Below are positions 43,112 through 52,734 of a stretch of 64,000 nucleotides of DNA, one piece after another. A model generated the notes under the pieces. It ran no database searches, was not told the origin of the DNA, and saw nothing but the letters and a program-made list of their open reading frames with translations. The stretch comes from RGIG426 sp045598965 (GTDB lineage Bacteria; Bacillota; Clostridia; Oscillospirales; Acutalibacteraceae), in contig JAZRVH010000033.1 in NCBI GenBank assembly GCA_045598965.1, positions 69,809 through 133,808 on the forward strand, given 5' to 3'. The stretch's first letter is position 1. Each line of letters begins with the position of its first letter. The translations under genes were made by a program, and so were the position numbers.

Positions 43112-46100
43112 ATGGCAAACACAAAAAACCGTACCTATCGTGTATTAGCGTGGGCACTGGCGATTGCACTGACGGTACTGTCGCTCCCGATTGTACCGTT
43201 CTCGACGTGGTCGTCCAACCTGACAAATGCGATCGGCGACTCCATGAGCATCAACGCTCATGCCTATTCCTTTGACAACCGTCCCCGTGTCGGTGCGTGG
43301 TGGTGGCACAAGGAAAAAGCCGACATTACAACGAACTATCTTAATTTGTTGGAAAGTGCCGGTATTACTGAGGTATATTACTATGCCGGTTGGGATTTTT
43401 CCGATTCTGCCAAGAATTTCAAAAGCAAAATGTCGGAGATTCACGCTTTCGTTTCGGAAGCCATGGACCACGGTATCGCTACCTCGTTCCTTATGGACGA
43501 CCTCAACTATATGTCGCAAATGGCTACCAATTTCGTTACGTACCGTAACACATATCCCGACGACTGGGCGTACGGTTTCCACTTCGACGTTGAGAATGAG
43601 GGGAAAATGATAGCTTCGTTCCCGGATGCCGAGCAATACTTGGTTGGTAACAACATTTATGTCGAGTATGACTTCAACCCGGCGTGGTCTACCAGTACAA
43701 CCACGTATCATTCCTCGACTCTTAATGCGAACATTACCGGTAACCTCTATCAGGTGTATGCTCAGGTCTTTGCTAATGGCCGTGGCTGTATGCACCTGAT
43801 GGCGTACCGCACTCAGTCGGCACAGAAGATTTTTGAGCGTGCACAGGAAAGAAACAATGCGGTCACAATTTGCAAAAACTACAACTGCGATGTGGTTGTC
43901 GGTATGGAATGTACCGAACACGAGTCGGACGGTTCTGTGCTTGAAAGCACGGTTTCTCTTGCTGTTTACGGCGTCGATAAGAACGGCGTTGTGGACTATA
44001 TCCACGGCGTGCATGATTTGGTTGCGGCAACCGGCATTACGTCGGATTTCGGTGTTGCCATTCACCACGCACGTTCCTTCTCGGAGGATATCGACGGTAA
44101 TATTTCCGCCGACAGAACGACCTCGTATACCGGTGGCGGCGTGACCGAAAGCCGCACAACGGGCTCCTATTCGCAAATTACCACAACGACCAAAAATACC
44201 TCCGGTATGACGCTGACGAAACAGGCACTGTACTATAAAGGTAATATGAATGTTTCGGTGGCGAAAGGCGGAAAATATACCGACTCGGCGATGACCACAG
44301 CAGTCGTCAACGATTATAGCACCAATGGCGAGATTGATTTGTCCTCCGGCGAGTATTACGAAATCATTTTGACCGGTAAGAACTCTGCAAACGGAGACTA
44401 TCTCTATCCGGTTATGAACGGCTCGGGTGAGTATTGGGCGTCGGAATACATCGGAGGTTCCTCCATTTCCACCAGCAGTTCTACCGTAACGGCTAAGTAT
44501 GGCCTCGATGGTAAATACAGTTCGATTAAGTTCCCGTCCATGACGCTTACGCTGGATCACGAGATTAGTGCTACGTTTACCGTGAACTCTATCGAAATCA
44601 ACGTTTACCGTTGGACCTCCGGCGGTGGCGGCACGACCCAGTCGTCTCAGCCGTCTGAGTCATCCCAGTCGTCCTCCAACTCTTCCGCATCGTCCAGCAC
44701 GACCCAAGCGGTGACGCCGACCGGTAATAACCTGCTCGAAAACGGCGACTTTGGAATAACCGACACCAAAAACTCCAAGTTCGGTTGGAATGTGGGTAAA
44801 TGCGGCTCCTTCTCGATTAACAATGGTGTGGCTTCGGTTGAGAACGGCAACGAAGACAAGAAAGCAATGTATCAGAATGTCGCCTTTGAGCCGGGCGAAA
44901 CCTACGTGTTGTCCGGTACGATTTCGGACGCCTCCGACCCGATTAAGTTGTACCTTTCTGATGCGTCCGGTGCTACACAGGTGACCACATTGTCCAACGG
45001 AAAGTTCTCGTATACCTTTACGGCGGATTCGTCTATGAGTATGGTGATGTTCGCCGGCTGCAAATACACCTATAAAATTAGTGATGTGCAGCTGCACAAA
45101 GCCGGAAGCGGTGAGGAAGAGTCCAGCGAGGCTGTCACCTATACCGTGACGGTGAACAATGGTACAACCGACAAAGCTTTCGCCGAAGCGGGCGATACGG
45201 TGACCATTACGGCGAATGCTCCGACCTCCGGCTATCAGTTCAAAAACTGGACCGGCTCCGGCGTGACCTTTGCAAACGCCAACAATGCGTCTACCACCTT
45301 TGTGATGCCGGCTTCTAACGTGTCGGTGCAAGCCAACTACGAAAAAGTTTCCTATTCGGTGAGCGTTACGCTCGGTACGGCTTCCAAATCTTCCGCCACC
45401 TCGGGCGAAACCATCACGTTGAACGCTGACACTCCGGCAACGGGGATGGAGTTTGACAAATGGGTGGTGAAATCCGGTTCGACGCCGGTGAGCTTCGCAA
45501 ACGCCTCGAGTGCTTCGACCAGCTTCACGATGCCGGCAGGTAACGTGTCGGTGGAAGCCACCTATAAAGCGAAATCCTATACCGTTACGGTGAATAACGG
45601 TTCGGCGTCTCCGAGCACCCAAACCTACAACAACACGGTGACCATTACGGCGAACACGCCGCAAACCGGTTACAAATTCAAAAACTGGACGACTTCTGAC
45701 GGCGTGACCTTTGCGAATGCCAACAACGCCACCACCACGTTCACGATGCCGGCGAAAAACGTCACTGTGACCGCAAACTTTGAAAAGATTAACTACACGG
45801 TGTCCGTCACCGGTGGTACGGCTTCCAAAACGACCGCCAACGTCGGCGACAGCATTACGCTGACCCCGACAGTTCCGTCCGGAAAAGTGTTCGATAAGTG
45901 GACGATTAGCCCGAACACGGTTACGGTCTCCGGCAACACCTTTACGATGCCGGCTTCTAACGTGACGGTTACCGCTTCCTTTAAGGATGCGGCGTACACC
46001 GTTACGGTGAACAACGGCTCGGCGTCTCCGGCAGGCGGTGCAATGGGTGACAAAATCACGATTTCCGCCAATACCCCGGCTACCGGCTACAAATTCAAAA

Positions 46101-47542
46101 ACTGGACGACTTCTGACGGCGTGACCTTTGCGAATGCAAGCAGCTCCACCACCACGTTCACGATGCCGGCGAAAAACGTCACCGTGACCGCAAACTTTGA
46201 AAAAATCAACTACACGATTTCTGTTACCGGCGGTACGGCTTCCAAAACGACCGCCAACGTCGGCGACACGATTACGCTGACCCCGACGGTTCCGTCCGGC
46301 TATGCGTTCAATGGATGGGTGTCTTCGGATGTTACCATTTCGAATAACACGTTCACGATGCCGGCGAAAAACGTATCCATTTCCGCTAACTTTACCGAGG
46401 TGATTGTGGAACCCGATCCGCCGGCAACTCCGGTTCTCGTTTCGGCGACCGTGGACGGTTATAACGTCATTGTGAAATGGAACGAGGTGTCCGGTGCGGC
46501 GGGCTATCAAGTCTATCGCAAGAGCGGCGGTTCTTTCGCCGAGGTAGGGAACGTTATTAACGGCGGTTCTACTACCACCTTTACAGATGCAAGCCTTGCC
46601 AAGGGAACCTATACCTATACGGTGAAAGCCTTTGTCAACGGCACCTCCGGCAAAATTTGGGGTGACTATAACACGACCGGAAAATCGGCTACCGTTACCT
46701 TTGATACGCCCACCTTGGTGTCGGCGGTGGCATCTGCTGCCGGTATTACCGTGACCTGGCAAAAGGTGACCGATGCTGACGGTTATCGTCTCTATCGTAA
46801 GGACGGCAATAACTGGGTGACAGTGAAAACCGTTGATGGTGCCGACACGACCTCCTATCTTGCCAAAGGACTTGTTGCCGGCGAGACCTACACCTATACG
46901 CTGCAAGCGTACTATGACAGTGCGACAACCGGTACTCGTCAGTGGACGGACTATGACCGCACCGGTGTATCGGCAGTGGCACAGTTCGGCTCGCCCGAAA
47001 CCGAAGGTCAGGCTGACGGTATGAAGATTACCATCAACTGGGCGGCTGTGTCCGGTGCGAATGGCTATCGAATTTACCGTAAGACGGCGGACACCTCCTG
47101 GCATACACTTGCCACGGTGGATGCTCCCACCACCACCTATACCGACGAAAATCCGGTGGCGAACGTCTATTACACCTATACGGTGCAAGCCTATACCATC
47201 GAAAACGGTGAGACGATTTACAGCTCCTATGACGTTACCGGCACTACGAAACGAGTGGTGCTTGAAACGCCCGTCCTCTCTGATGCCGAGGCAATCGGCG
47301 ACGGCGTTGTGGTGTCTTGGGATGCGGTGACCGGTGCAACCGGTTATCGTCTCTATCGCTGGGATGCTGAGAAAAACGGTTGGAAAACGGTGAAAACCGT
47401 TATCGGTATCAACACCGTAAGTTACACCGACCACAGTGCAAAAGCGATTGCCGGTGCCAAATACACGGTGCAGGCGTTCCGCAACGCAAACGGTGTCAAC
47501 GTTTGGAGCAACCACGATGAAGCCGGCGTTACGGCTCAATAA
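43112..47542 (+). CDS. Large secreted modular protein: TIM-barrel-like domain, CBM-like domain, InlB-type B repeats, Fn3 domains
   Basis: 1476 residues from ATG 43112 (GAGGAGG 8 bases upstream). Signal peptide 1-35; barrel-like region about 55-330 paralogous to the previous gene (VGAWWWHK, EVYYYAGWDF, YGFHFDVENEG, LMAYRTQS, VAIHHARSF); beta region to about 500; Ser-rich linker 503-538; CBM4_9-like jelly-roll 540-665 (LLENGDFG start); six InlB B-like repeats about 673-1100 with GYxFKNW and FTMPAKNV cores; four Fn3-like domains 1107-1476. No dockerin, LPXTG or SLH signal, so retention at the surface must use the repeats or another mechanism. Confidence 0.88.
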   Translation: MANTKNRTYRVLAWALAIALTVLSLPIVPFSTWSSNLTNAIGDSMSINAHAYSFDNRPRVGAWWWHKEKADITTNYLNLLESAGITEVYYYAGWDFSDSAKNFKSKMSEIHAFVSEAMDHGIATSFLMDDLNYMSQMATNFVTYRNTYPDDWAYGFHFDVENEGKMIASFPDAEQYLVGNNIYVEYDFNPAWSTSTTTYHSSTLNANITGNLYQVYAQVFANGRGCMHLMAYRTQSAQKIFERAQERNNAVTICKNYNCDVVVGMECTEHESDGSVLESTVSLAVYGVDKNGVVDYIHGVHDLVAATGITSDFGVAIHHARSFSEDIDGNISADRTTSYTGGGVTESRTTGSYSQITTTTKNTSGMTLTKQALYYKGNMNVSVAKGGKYTDSAMTTAVVNDYSTNGEIDLSSGEYYEIILTGKNSANGDYLYPVMNGSGEYWASEYIGGSSISTSSSTVTAKYGLDGKYSSIKFPSMTLTLDHEISATFTVNSIEINVYRWTSGGGGTTQSSQPSESSQSSSNSSASSSTTQAVTPTGNNLLENGDFGITDTKNSKFGWNVGKCGSFSINNGVASVENGNEDKKAMYQNVAFEPGETYVLSGTISDASDPIKLYLSDASGATQVTTLSNGKFSYTFTADSSMSMVMFAGCKYTYKISDVQLHKAGSGEEESSEAVTYTVTVNNGTTDKAFAEAGDTVTITANAPTSGYQFKNWTGSGVTFANANNASTTFVMPASNVSVQANYEKVSYSVSVTLGTASKSSATSGETITLNADTPATGMEFDKWVVKSGSTPVSFANASSASTSFTMPAGNVSVEATYKAKSYTVTVNNGSASPSTQTYNNTVTITANTPQTGYKFKNWTTSDGVTFANANNATTTFTMPAKNVTVTANFEKINYTVSVTGGTASKTTANVGDSITLTPTVPSGKVFDKWTISPNTVTVSGNTFTMPASNVTVTASFKDAAYTVTVNNGSASPAGGAMGDKITISANTPATGYKFKNWTTSDGVTFANASSSTTTFTMPAKNVTVTANFEKINYTISVTGGTASKTTANVGDTITLTPTVPSGYAFNGWVSSDVTISNNTFTMPAKNVSISANFTEVIVEPDPPATPVLVSATVDGYNVIVKWNEVSGAAGYQVYRKSGGSFAEVGNVINGGSTTTFTDASLAKGTYTYTVKAFVNGTSGKIWGDYNTTGKSATVTFDTPTLVSAVASAAGITVTWQKVTDADGYRLYRKDGNNWVTVKTVDGADTTSYLAKGLVAGETYTYTLQAYYDSATTGTRQWTDYDRTGVSAVAQFGSPETEGQADGMKITINWAAVSGANGYRIYRKTADTSWHTLATVDAPTTTYTDENPVANVYYTYTVQAYTIENGETIYSSYDVTGTTKRVVLETPVLSDAEAIGDGVVVSWDAVTGATGYRLYRWDAEKNGWKTVKTVIGINTVSYTDHSAKAIAGAKYTVQAFRNANGVNVWSNHDEAGVTAQ
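45140..46405 (+). repeat. Six InlB B-like coding repeats
   Basis: Units of about 200 bases alternating between a VNNGSAS type and a VTGGTASKTTA type; copies 3 and 5 and copies 4 and 6 are nearly identical over more than 100 bases, so the array grew by duplication of a two-unit block. Confidence 0.9.
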
Positions 47543-47554
47543 GCAAAATTCTTT

Positions 47555-47586
47555 GAAAACCCTGCCTTGTGGCAGGGTTTTCTTTG
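47555..47586 (+). terminator. Intrinsic terminator after the large secreted protein
   Basis: 12-bp stem GAAAACCCTGCC / GGCAGGGTTTTC, TTGT loop, followed by TTTG. Confidence 0.85.
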
Positions 47587-47615
47587 TTGACGAATAGAAT
47601 GCGGTGTGCTATAAT
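47587..47615 (+). promoter_or_regulatory. Promoter of the NAD salvage operon
   Basis: TTGACG (47587-47592), 17 bases, TATAAT (47610-47615). Confidence 0.7.
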
Positions 47616-47657
47616 GGGGGAAATTTGGAAAATCTACGAAAAAAGGGGAGCGTGCGT

Positions 47658-48191
47658 ATGAAAAAAGTGCTGATTGTCGTGGATATGCAAAATGACTTTG
47701 TGGATGGGGCGTTAGGCACCGAAGAAGCGGTTGCGATTGTGCCTCATGTGGTGGAAAAAATCAAGAACTTTGACGGCGATGAGATTTTTGTCACCTACGA
47801 TACGCATTACGACAATTATCTCTCTACCTTAGAGGGACAAAAGCTTCCCGTGCCGCATTGCATTGACGGTACAGCGGGGCACGATTTGTGCCCGGCGATA
47901 AAAGAGGCTCTGTCGGGGAAAGATTATAAAGATGTGATTAAAGCCGGCTTTGGCAGTTTCAGCATTTCCAAAGGGCTTAAAGACCGCTATCCCGGCGAGG
48001 AAATTGAGGCTGAATTTGTAGGACTTTGTACCGATATTTGTGTCGTGTCCAACGCTTTGATTATGCGTGCGGGATACCCGAACGCCAAAATCACGGTTGA
48101 CGCTTCTTGCTGTGCGGGTGTTACGCCCGAGGCTCATAAAGCGGCTTTGGCAACGATGAAAAGCTGCCAAATTGACGTGGTAGGAGAATGA
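47658..48191 (+). CDS. pncA: Nicotinamidase-like cysteine hydrolase
   Basis: Expected to deaminate nicotinamide to nicotinate. 177 residues of the isochorismatase-like fold. Seen: catalytic Asp in VVDMQNDF, metal-site pattern DTHYDNYLST...LPVPHC, a Lys before AGFGSF, and the nucleophile in GLCTDICVVSNAL. The fold also serves other hydrolases; operon position with nadE and pncB argues for nicotinamidase. ATG 47658 follows AAAGGGGAG. Confidence 0.85.
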   Translation: MKKVLIVVDMQNDFVDGALGTEEAVAIVPHVVEKIKNFDGDEIFVTYDTHYDNYLSTLEGQKLPVPHCIDGTAGHDLCPAIKEALSGKDYKDVIKAGFGSFSISKGLKDRYPGEEIEAEFVGLCTDICVVSNALIMRAGYPNAKITVDASCCAGVTPEAHKAALATMKSCQIDVVGE

Positions 48192-48193
48192 AT

Positions 48194-48919
48194 ATGTTTG
48201 ATGCTGTTAAAGTAAAAGAGAATTGTGTTGCGTGGATTCGTGATTTTTTTGAAAAGAACGGGCCGGGTTGTAATGCGGTTGTCGGCATTTCCGGCGGTAA
48301 GGATAGCTCGGTAGTGGCCGCCCTTTGTGTGGAAGCACTGGGAAAAGAGCGAGTAATAGGGGTGCTTATGCCTTGCGGTGAGCAGGCGGACATTGATATG
48401 GCACAGTTGCTTGTATCTCATCTCGGAATTCGTTCGGTTGTGGTAAACATCAAGGACGCTGTCGAGGGAATTACTGCCGCTGTTCCGTTTTCGTTGTCCG
48501 AGCAAAGCCGCACCAATCTGCCGCCCCGTGTTCGCATGACCACTTTGTATGCGGTGTCTCAAAGCATGAACGGACGTGTTGCGAACACCTGCAATCTGTC
48601 GGAGGACTATGTGGGATACTCTACACGTTATGGCGATTCAGTGGGGGATTTCAGCCCTTGTTCCCGTTTGACGGTGGCGGAGGTTAAGGAAATCGGACGC
48701 TTGTTGGGACTTCCGGATGTGCTTGTCGACAAGGTGCCGATTGACGGACTTTGCGGAAAAACCGATGAGGAAAATCTCGGATTCACGTATGCGGAGCTTG
48801 ACCGCTATATCCGTGAGGGCATTATAGAGGATGCCGCCAAAAAAGAGCGGATTGACCGTTTACACAAACAAAATCAATTTAAGTTAGAATTGATGCCTGT
48901 TTTTGAGCCGAATATCTGA
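48194..48919 (+). CDS. nadE: NH3-dependent NAD+ synthetase
   Basis: Amidates nicotinate adenine dinucleotide to NAD+. About 241 residues, the short ammonia-dependent form without a glutaminase domain. Seen: pyrophosphate loop GISGGKDSSV near residue 32, NTCNLSEDYVGYSTRYGDSVGDFSPC, and the C-terminal KTDEENLGFTYAELD. ATG 48194 is 7 bases after AGGAG; an in-frame ATG at 48188 overlaps the pncA stop but sits on the ribosome site. Confidence 0.94.
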   Translation: MFDAVKVKENCVAWIRDFFEKNGPGCNAVVGISGGKDSSVVAALCVEALGKERVIGVLMPCGEQADIDMAQLLVSHLGIRSVVVNIKDAVEGITAAVPFSLSEQSRTNLPPRVRMTTLYAVSQSMNGRVANTCNLSEDYVGYSTRYGDSVGDFSPCSRLTVAEVKEIGRLLGLPDVLVDKVPIDGLCGKTDEENLGFTYAELDRYIREGIIEDAAKKERIDRLHKQNQFKLELMPVFEPNI

Positions 48920-48933
48920 AAGGAACTGATTGT

Positions 48934-50127
48934 ATGAAGCTGGAACCTATTGTTGTGTCGCTTTTGGACACCGATTTATACAAGTTTAATATGGACCAGG
49001 TGATTTTCCATAAGCACACCGACCTTTGCGGGGAATACTATTTTAAGTGCCGCAACGAGGATGTGGTGTTTACCCGTGAAATGCTGGATGAAATCAACGG
49101 TCAAATTGACCATCTTTGCTCGTTGAAATTTACGAAAAAAGAACTGGAATATCTTCGCTCCATTCGGTTCATTAAAGACGACTACGTGGAGTTTTTGCGG
49201 TTGTGGCGTCCTATCCGTGAATACGTCAGCACCAGCTTGTCCAGTGACGGCAAACTGTCGGTGATTGTGAAAGGCCCGCTGTTTTCCGCTATGCAGTTTG
49301 AAATTTATCTTTTGGAAATCATCAACGAGGTGTATTTCCGCTTTTCTTATAACTATGACGAATTACTCAAATCCGCCAAAGAACGTCTGGATGCAAAAAT
49401 TGCCGCTTTTAACGACGGCACGTATGCCTTCCAGTTTGCTGAATTCGGCTGTCGCCGCCGTCTGTCCCGTGAATGGGAGGATGTGGTAATCAAACGGCTT
49501 GCCACCGAGACAAAAAACTGTGTCGGTACCTCCAACGTGTATTTCGCCATGAAACATAACCTGACGCCTATCGGTACCTATGCTCACGAATTCGTCCAGA
49601 TGTATCAGGGGATTGATTCTATTCCGCTGGCATATACAAACCACTACGCCATGCAGGACTGGTATGACGAGTATCAGGGCGATAACGGTACGGCACTTAC
49701 GGATACCATTACCACCGATTTGTTTTTGCTTGATTTTAACCGTTCAATGGTCAACAACTACACAGGTGTTCGCCATGACAGCGGTGACCCGTTTAAGTGG
49801 GGAGAAAAGATAATTGCCCACTATAAGAAATACGATGTCGACCCGAAAACAAAACTGCTTCTTTTCAGTGACGGTTTGGATTTTGACCATGCACAAGCGT
49901 TGTATGACAATTTCAAAGATCGGGCAAAGGTATCGTTTGGTATTGGTACGTTTTGCTCCAACGATACGCATGAGCAATCGTTGAATATTGTCATTAAATT
50001 GCAATTTGTCAACGGACGACCGGTAGCGAAGCTGTCCGATGCACCGACCAAGGCGATGTGCCGTGACGAGGAATATCTCGAATATCTTCGCCGTTCGGTG
50101 GACTTTCGCTTAAAACGGGAATCGTAA
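48934..50127 (+). CDS. pncB: Nicotinate phosphoribosyltransferase
   Basis: Converts nicotinate and PRPP to nicotinate mononucleotide. 397 residues, PncB type. Seen: LDTDLYKFNMDQVIFH at the N-terminus, EFGCRRRLSREWEDVV (conserved RR), a GTSNVYFAMKHNL and GTYAHEFVQMYQG block, and VRHDSGDPFKWGEK, the phosphate-binding region. GAAAGGAACTG precedes the ATG. With pncA and nadE it forms most of the nicotinamide-to-NAD route; nadD is missing here. Confidence 0.95.
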   Translation: MKLEPIVVSLLDTDLYKFNMDQVIFHKHTDLCGEYYFKCRNEDVVFTREMLDEINGQIDHLCSLKFTKKELEYLRSIRFIKDDYVEFLRLWRPIREYVSTSLSSDGKLSVIVKGPLFSAMQFEIYLLEIINEVYFRFSYNYDELLKSAKERLDAKIAAFNDGTYAFQFAEFGCRRRLSREWEDVVIKRLATETKNCVGTSNVYFAMKHNLTPIGTYAHEFVQMYQGIDSIPLAYTNHYAMQDWYDEYQGDNGTALTDTITTDLFLLDFNRSMVNNYTGVRHDSGDPFKWGEKIIAHYKKYDVDPKTKLLLFSDGLDFDHAQALYDNFKDRAKVSFGIGTFCSNDTHEQSLNIVIKLQFVNGRPVAKLSDAPTKAMCRDEEYLEYLRRSVDFRLKRES

Positions 50128-50140
50128 AGGAGAGAGACTT

Positions 50141-50449
50141 ATGGAAATTGAATTGACAGCCGAAAACTTCAACGAAGACGTGTTAGAAAGCGACCTGCCG
50201 GTGCTCGTGGATTTTTGGGCAACCTGGTGTGGCCCTTGTCGCATGATGGCTCCGATTGTGGAGGAAATTGCCGACGAATTTGACGGCAAAATCTACGTGG
50301 GCAAGGTCAATGTGGATGAGGAGCCGGAACTGGCATCGGCATTTGAAATTGACAGCATTCCCACGCTCATGCTGTTTAAGAACGGGGAAGTGGCTCACAC
50401 CCTTGTGGGGCTTCGCAAAAAAGAAGACATCGTTGCGTTGTTTAACTAA
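50141..50449 (+). CDS. trxA: Thioredoxin
   Basis: 102-residue thioredoxin with the redox site WATWCGPC (Cys30, Cys33), conserved Asp24 and cis-Pro in SIPTLMLF. AAAGGAGAGAG lies before the ATG, 13 bases after pncB. Sits at the end of the NAD operon, without thioredoxin reductase. Confidence 0.95.
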   Translation: MEIELTAENFNEDVLESDLPVLVDFWATWCGPCRMMAPIVEEIADEFDGKIYVGKVNVDEEPELASAFEIDSIPTLMLFKNGEVAHTLVGLRKKEDIVALFN

Positions 50450-50457
50450 ATCGTAAC

Positions 50458-50505
50458 CTAAAAAAGATACTCGCTTGGCCCAAGGCCTTGCGGGTATCTT
50501 TTTTG
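50458..50505 (+). terminator. Intrinsic terminator after trxA
   Basis: AAAAAAGATAC...GTATCTTTTTT with an inner CGC/GCG and GGCC/GGCC pairing; T run on the plus strand. Confidence 0.85.
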
Positions 50506-50537
50506 TGATTTTTCATAGGTTTTAGCGGGGGATTGCA

Positions 50538-50566
50538 TTGACTTTTTGCCCTTAACGTAGTATAAT
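50538..50566 (+). promoter_or_regulatory. Promoter of the lipoprotein/two-component operon
   Basis: TTGACT (50538-50543), 17 bases, TATAAT (50561-50566). Confidence 0.7.
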
Positions 50567-50600
50567 TACTTAAATATAATATTAAAAGGGGGAGTGCGGG

Positions 50601-51971
50601 TTGAAACGTCTGAAAACTGTGTGCAAGGCGATGCTTTGCGTTTTGGCGTGCTTTATGTTGTCCGGCTGTTCCATTTTGGAATTCAATCTCTCCCAAAGCT
50701 TGGTTTCTCCCGCCGCAACCGGCGATGAGGAGGCCATTCAAACCGCACTGGAAACGTTTATTTCCGGCGAATACGGTTCTGCCGCCGCCGGACAGTATAA
50801 GCTTAAATATCCCCATTCCGGCGAATTTCGTACCGCCTTTATCGTTAAAGATACCGACGGCGACAACGTGTCGGAGGCGTTTGCTTTTTACACGCTTTCT
50901 GATGAACAGCCGTTGGCTCACATCAACTATTTGCGTAAACAGGGAAAGGAATGGGAGAGCATTGCCGATGTCGAAAGCGAAAGTGCCGACATTCGTGAGG
51001 TTCAGTTTGCCGATTTGGACGGTGACAGACGGCTTGAGGTGCTCATCGGTTACGAGGTTAGCATTGCCCGTGACAGCCGCCTTTGCCTTTATGATTTAAC
51101 CCAGCTGGCGATGACCGAAATCGACGCCTATTGGTATACCGATTTTCTGGTCGGTTGCATTTCTGACGATGTCAAAAACGACGTGGCCATTTTCCATATC
51201 AGCAACTCGGAATATGTGGTAGAGGTGAGTTTGATTGCGATGGAAAACGGCGTGACGGAGGTTAAGGACAAGGTGTCGGTTGACGGCTACATTGAAAAAA
51301 TCCTTTCTCTGGACAGCCGCCGTTTTGAAACGGGCGAGGTTGGCGTTTTTGCCGATTGCGAAAAGGAAAACGAGATTTGTATTACCGAACTGATTTTGTG
51401 GGACGGCGAACAGCTGCAGGCTCCTTTTTATGACCCGTATGCGAATGTTACCACGAAAACCGCTCGCACATCGGGACTTTCGTTTTGCGATGTTGACGGC
51501 GACGGGATGATTGAATGGCCAATCAGTGAGGAAATGCCGTTGCCCGAAAGCGGGGCGGGCGAATCGTTGTGGTTGACCCGCTGGTGTTCCTACGACCCGA
51601 AAGAGGAAACGGACGTTACCGATTTTTATGCCATTACCGTTCCGCAAGACGGATATCTGCTCCGCCTGGACGACAGCTGGCTTGGTGCTTTGAGTGCGTC
51701 TTACGACAAAAATGCTCACCGGCTGGATTTGTTCTATGTGGAGGATGGCAACGAGACATTAGAGTGCGTTATTCGCAACTGCTCTGCCGAGGACGCTACG
51801 CCGATGGAAACCGCTACCGGTGCTGTTGGTCAGCCCACGCCGTTTGTGTATAAAACGGTGTCGCTTAAAGGCAGCGGAACCGATTACCGTGTATGGTGGA
51901 ACGAGGCGGAGAATGCGGCTCTTAAACTGGATTTGAACGAAATATTGTACCGTATGACGGTACTGTCTTGA
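50601..51971 (+). CDS. Lipoprotein of unknown function with DxDGD motifs
   Basis: 456 residues, TTG start at 50601 seven bases after AAAGGGGGAG. Signal peptide with lipobox LSGC (Cys23). The mature part carries Asp-rich loops KDTDGDNVSEAF, ADLDGDRRLEVLIG and CDVDGDGMIEWPI, the FG-GAP/VCBS-like calcium-loop pattern of beta-propellers. Family not recognised. Located 16 bases before a response regulator and its kinase, so it could be an extracytoplasmic partner of that system (inference from position). Confidence 0.82.
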   Translation: MKRLKTVCKAMLCVLACFMLSGCSILEFNLSQSLVSPAATGDEEAIQTALETFISGEYGSAAAGQYKLKYPHSGEFRTAFIVKDTDGDNVSEAFAFYTLSDEQPLAHINYLRKQGKEWESIADVESESADIREVQFADLDGDRRLEVLIGYEVSIARDSRLCLYDLTQLAMTEIDAYWYTDFLVGCISDDVKNDVAIFHISNSEYVVEVSLIAMENGVTEVKDKVSVDGYIEKILSLDSRRFETGEVGVFADCEKENEICITELILWDGEQLQAPFYDPYANVTTKTARTSGLSFCDVDGDGMIEWPISEEMPLPESGAGESLWLTRWCSYDPKEETDVTDFYAITVPQDGYLLRLDDSWLGALSASYDKNAHRLDLFYVEDGNETLECVIRNCSAEDATPMETATGAVGQPTPFVYKTVSLKGSGTDYRVWWNEAENAALKLDLNEILYRMTVLS

Positions 51972-51987
51972 AAAGGAGGCGGCGATT

Positions 51988-52698
51988 ATGAAACGAATTC
52001 TCATCTGTGAGGATGAGGCATCCATTCGGGATTTTGTAGTTTTGTATATGAAACGATCGGGATTTACCGTGCTGGAAGCCGGCTCTGGCGAAGAGGCACT
52101 TAAAAAATTCGCCGCTTCTGAGGAAGCGGGAGAGCCGGTGGACGTGGCACTGTTGGATGTGATGCTCCCCGGCATTGACGGATTTGAGGTGTGTCGCCGT
52201 CTTCGTGAAAAAAGCGAAACCATGGGCATTATTATGCTCACCGCCCGCACCCAAGAATCCGAAAAGGTCAACGGGTTGATGACCGGTGCGGACGATTACG
52301 TCACCAAGCCGTTTAGCCCGTCCGAATTGGTGGCTCGAGTAGAGGCGTTGTATCGTCGCCTTTCAAAAACACGTGCCGCTGACGTGGTGACTTATACGGA
52401 GGAACTCATCTCCGGCGAATTTACCCTCAATGTGCGTAGCCGGACGCTAAAAAAGAACGACAAGCACATTGATTTAACCCAGTTGGAATTCCAAATTCTT
52501 GAATACTTTTTCCGCAACCCCGAGCAGACCTTCAGCCGCACGGATATCTTAAATCGTGTATGGGGTGAGGATTATTACGGCGACGAGAAAATTGTTGACG
52601 TGAATATCCGTCGACTTCGTATGAAGCTTGAGGAAGACGCTTCCTCCCCGAAGCATATTTGTACCGTATGGGGACAAGGGTACAGCTGGCATCCGTAA
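51988..52698 (+). CDS. OmpR/PhoB-family response regulator
   Basis: 236 residues. Receiver domain with acidic pocket (ILICEDEAS), phospho-acceptor Asp near 57 in LLDVMLPG, switch Thr in LTARTQ and Lys in VTKPFSP; winged-helix DNA-binding domain from about 140 (RNPEQTFSRTDILNRVWG, VDVNIRRLRMKLE). AAAAGGAGG precedes the ATG. Target promoters unknown. Confidence 0.95.
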   Translation: MKRILICEDEASIRDFVVLYMKRSGFTVLEAGSGEEALKKFAASEEAGEPVDVALLDVMLPGIDGFEVCRRLREKSETMGIIMLTARTQESEKVNGLMTGADDYVTKPFSPSELVARVEALYRRLSKTRAADVVTYTEELISGEFTLNVRSRTLKKNDKHIDLTQLEFQILEYFFRNPEQTFSRTDILNRVWGEDYYGDEKIVDVNIRRLRMKLEEDASSPKHICTVWGQGYSWHP

Positions 52699-52734
52699 TA
52701 CCGTAAAAAGATTTCTAAAAAAGGAGGGGCGACC

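Noticed and set aside
44660..47539. A 959-codon open frame on the minus strand opposite the large secreted protein gene
   Set aside because: It mirrors the repeat structure and codon bias of the plus-strand gene, has no ribosome site or recognisable domain, and the plus strand has signal peptide, domains and ribosome site.
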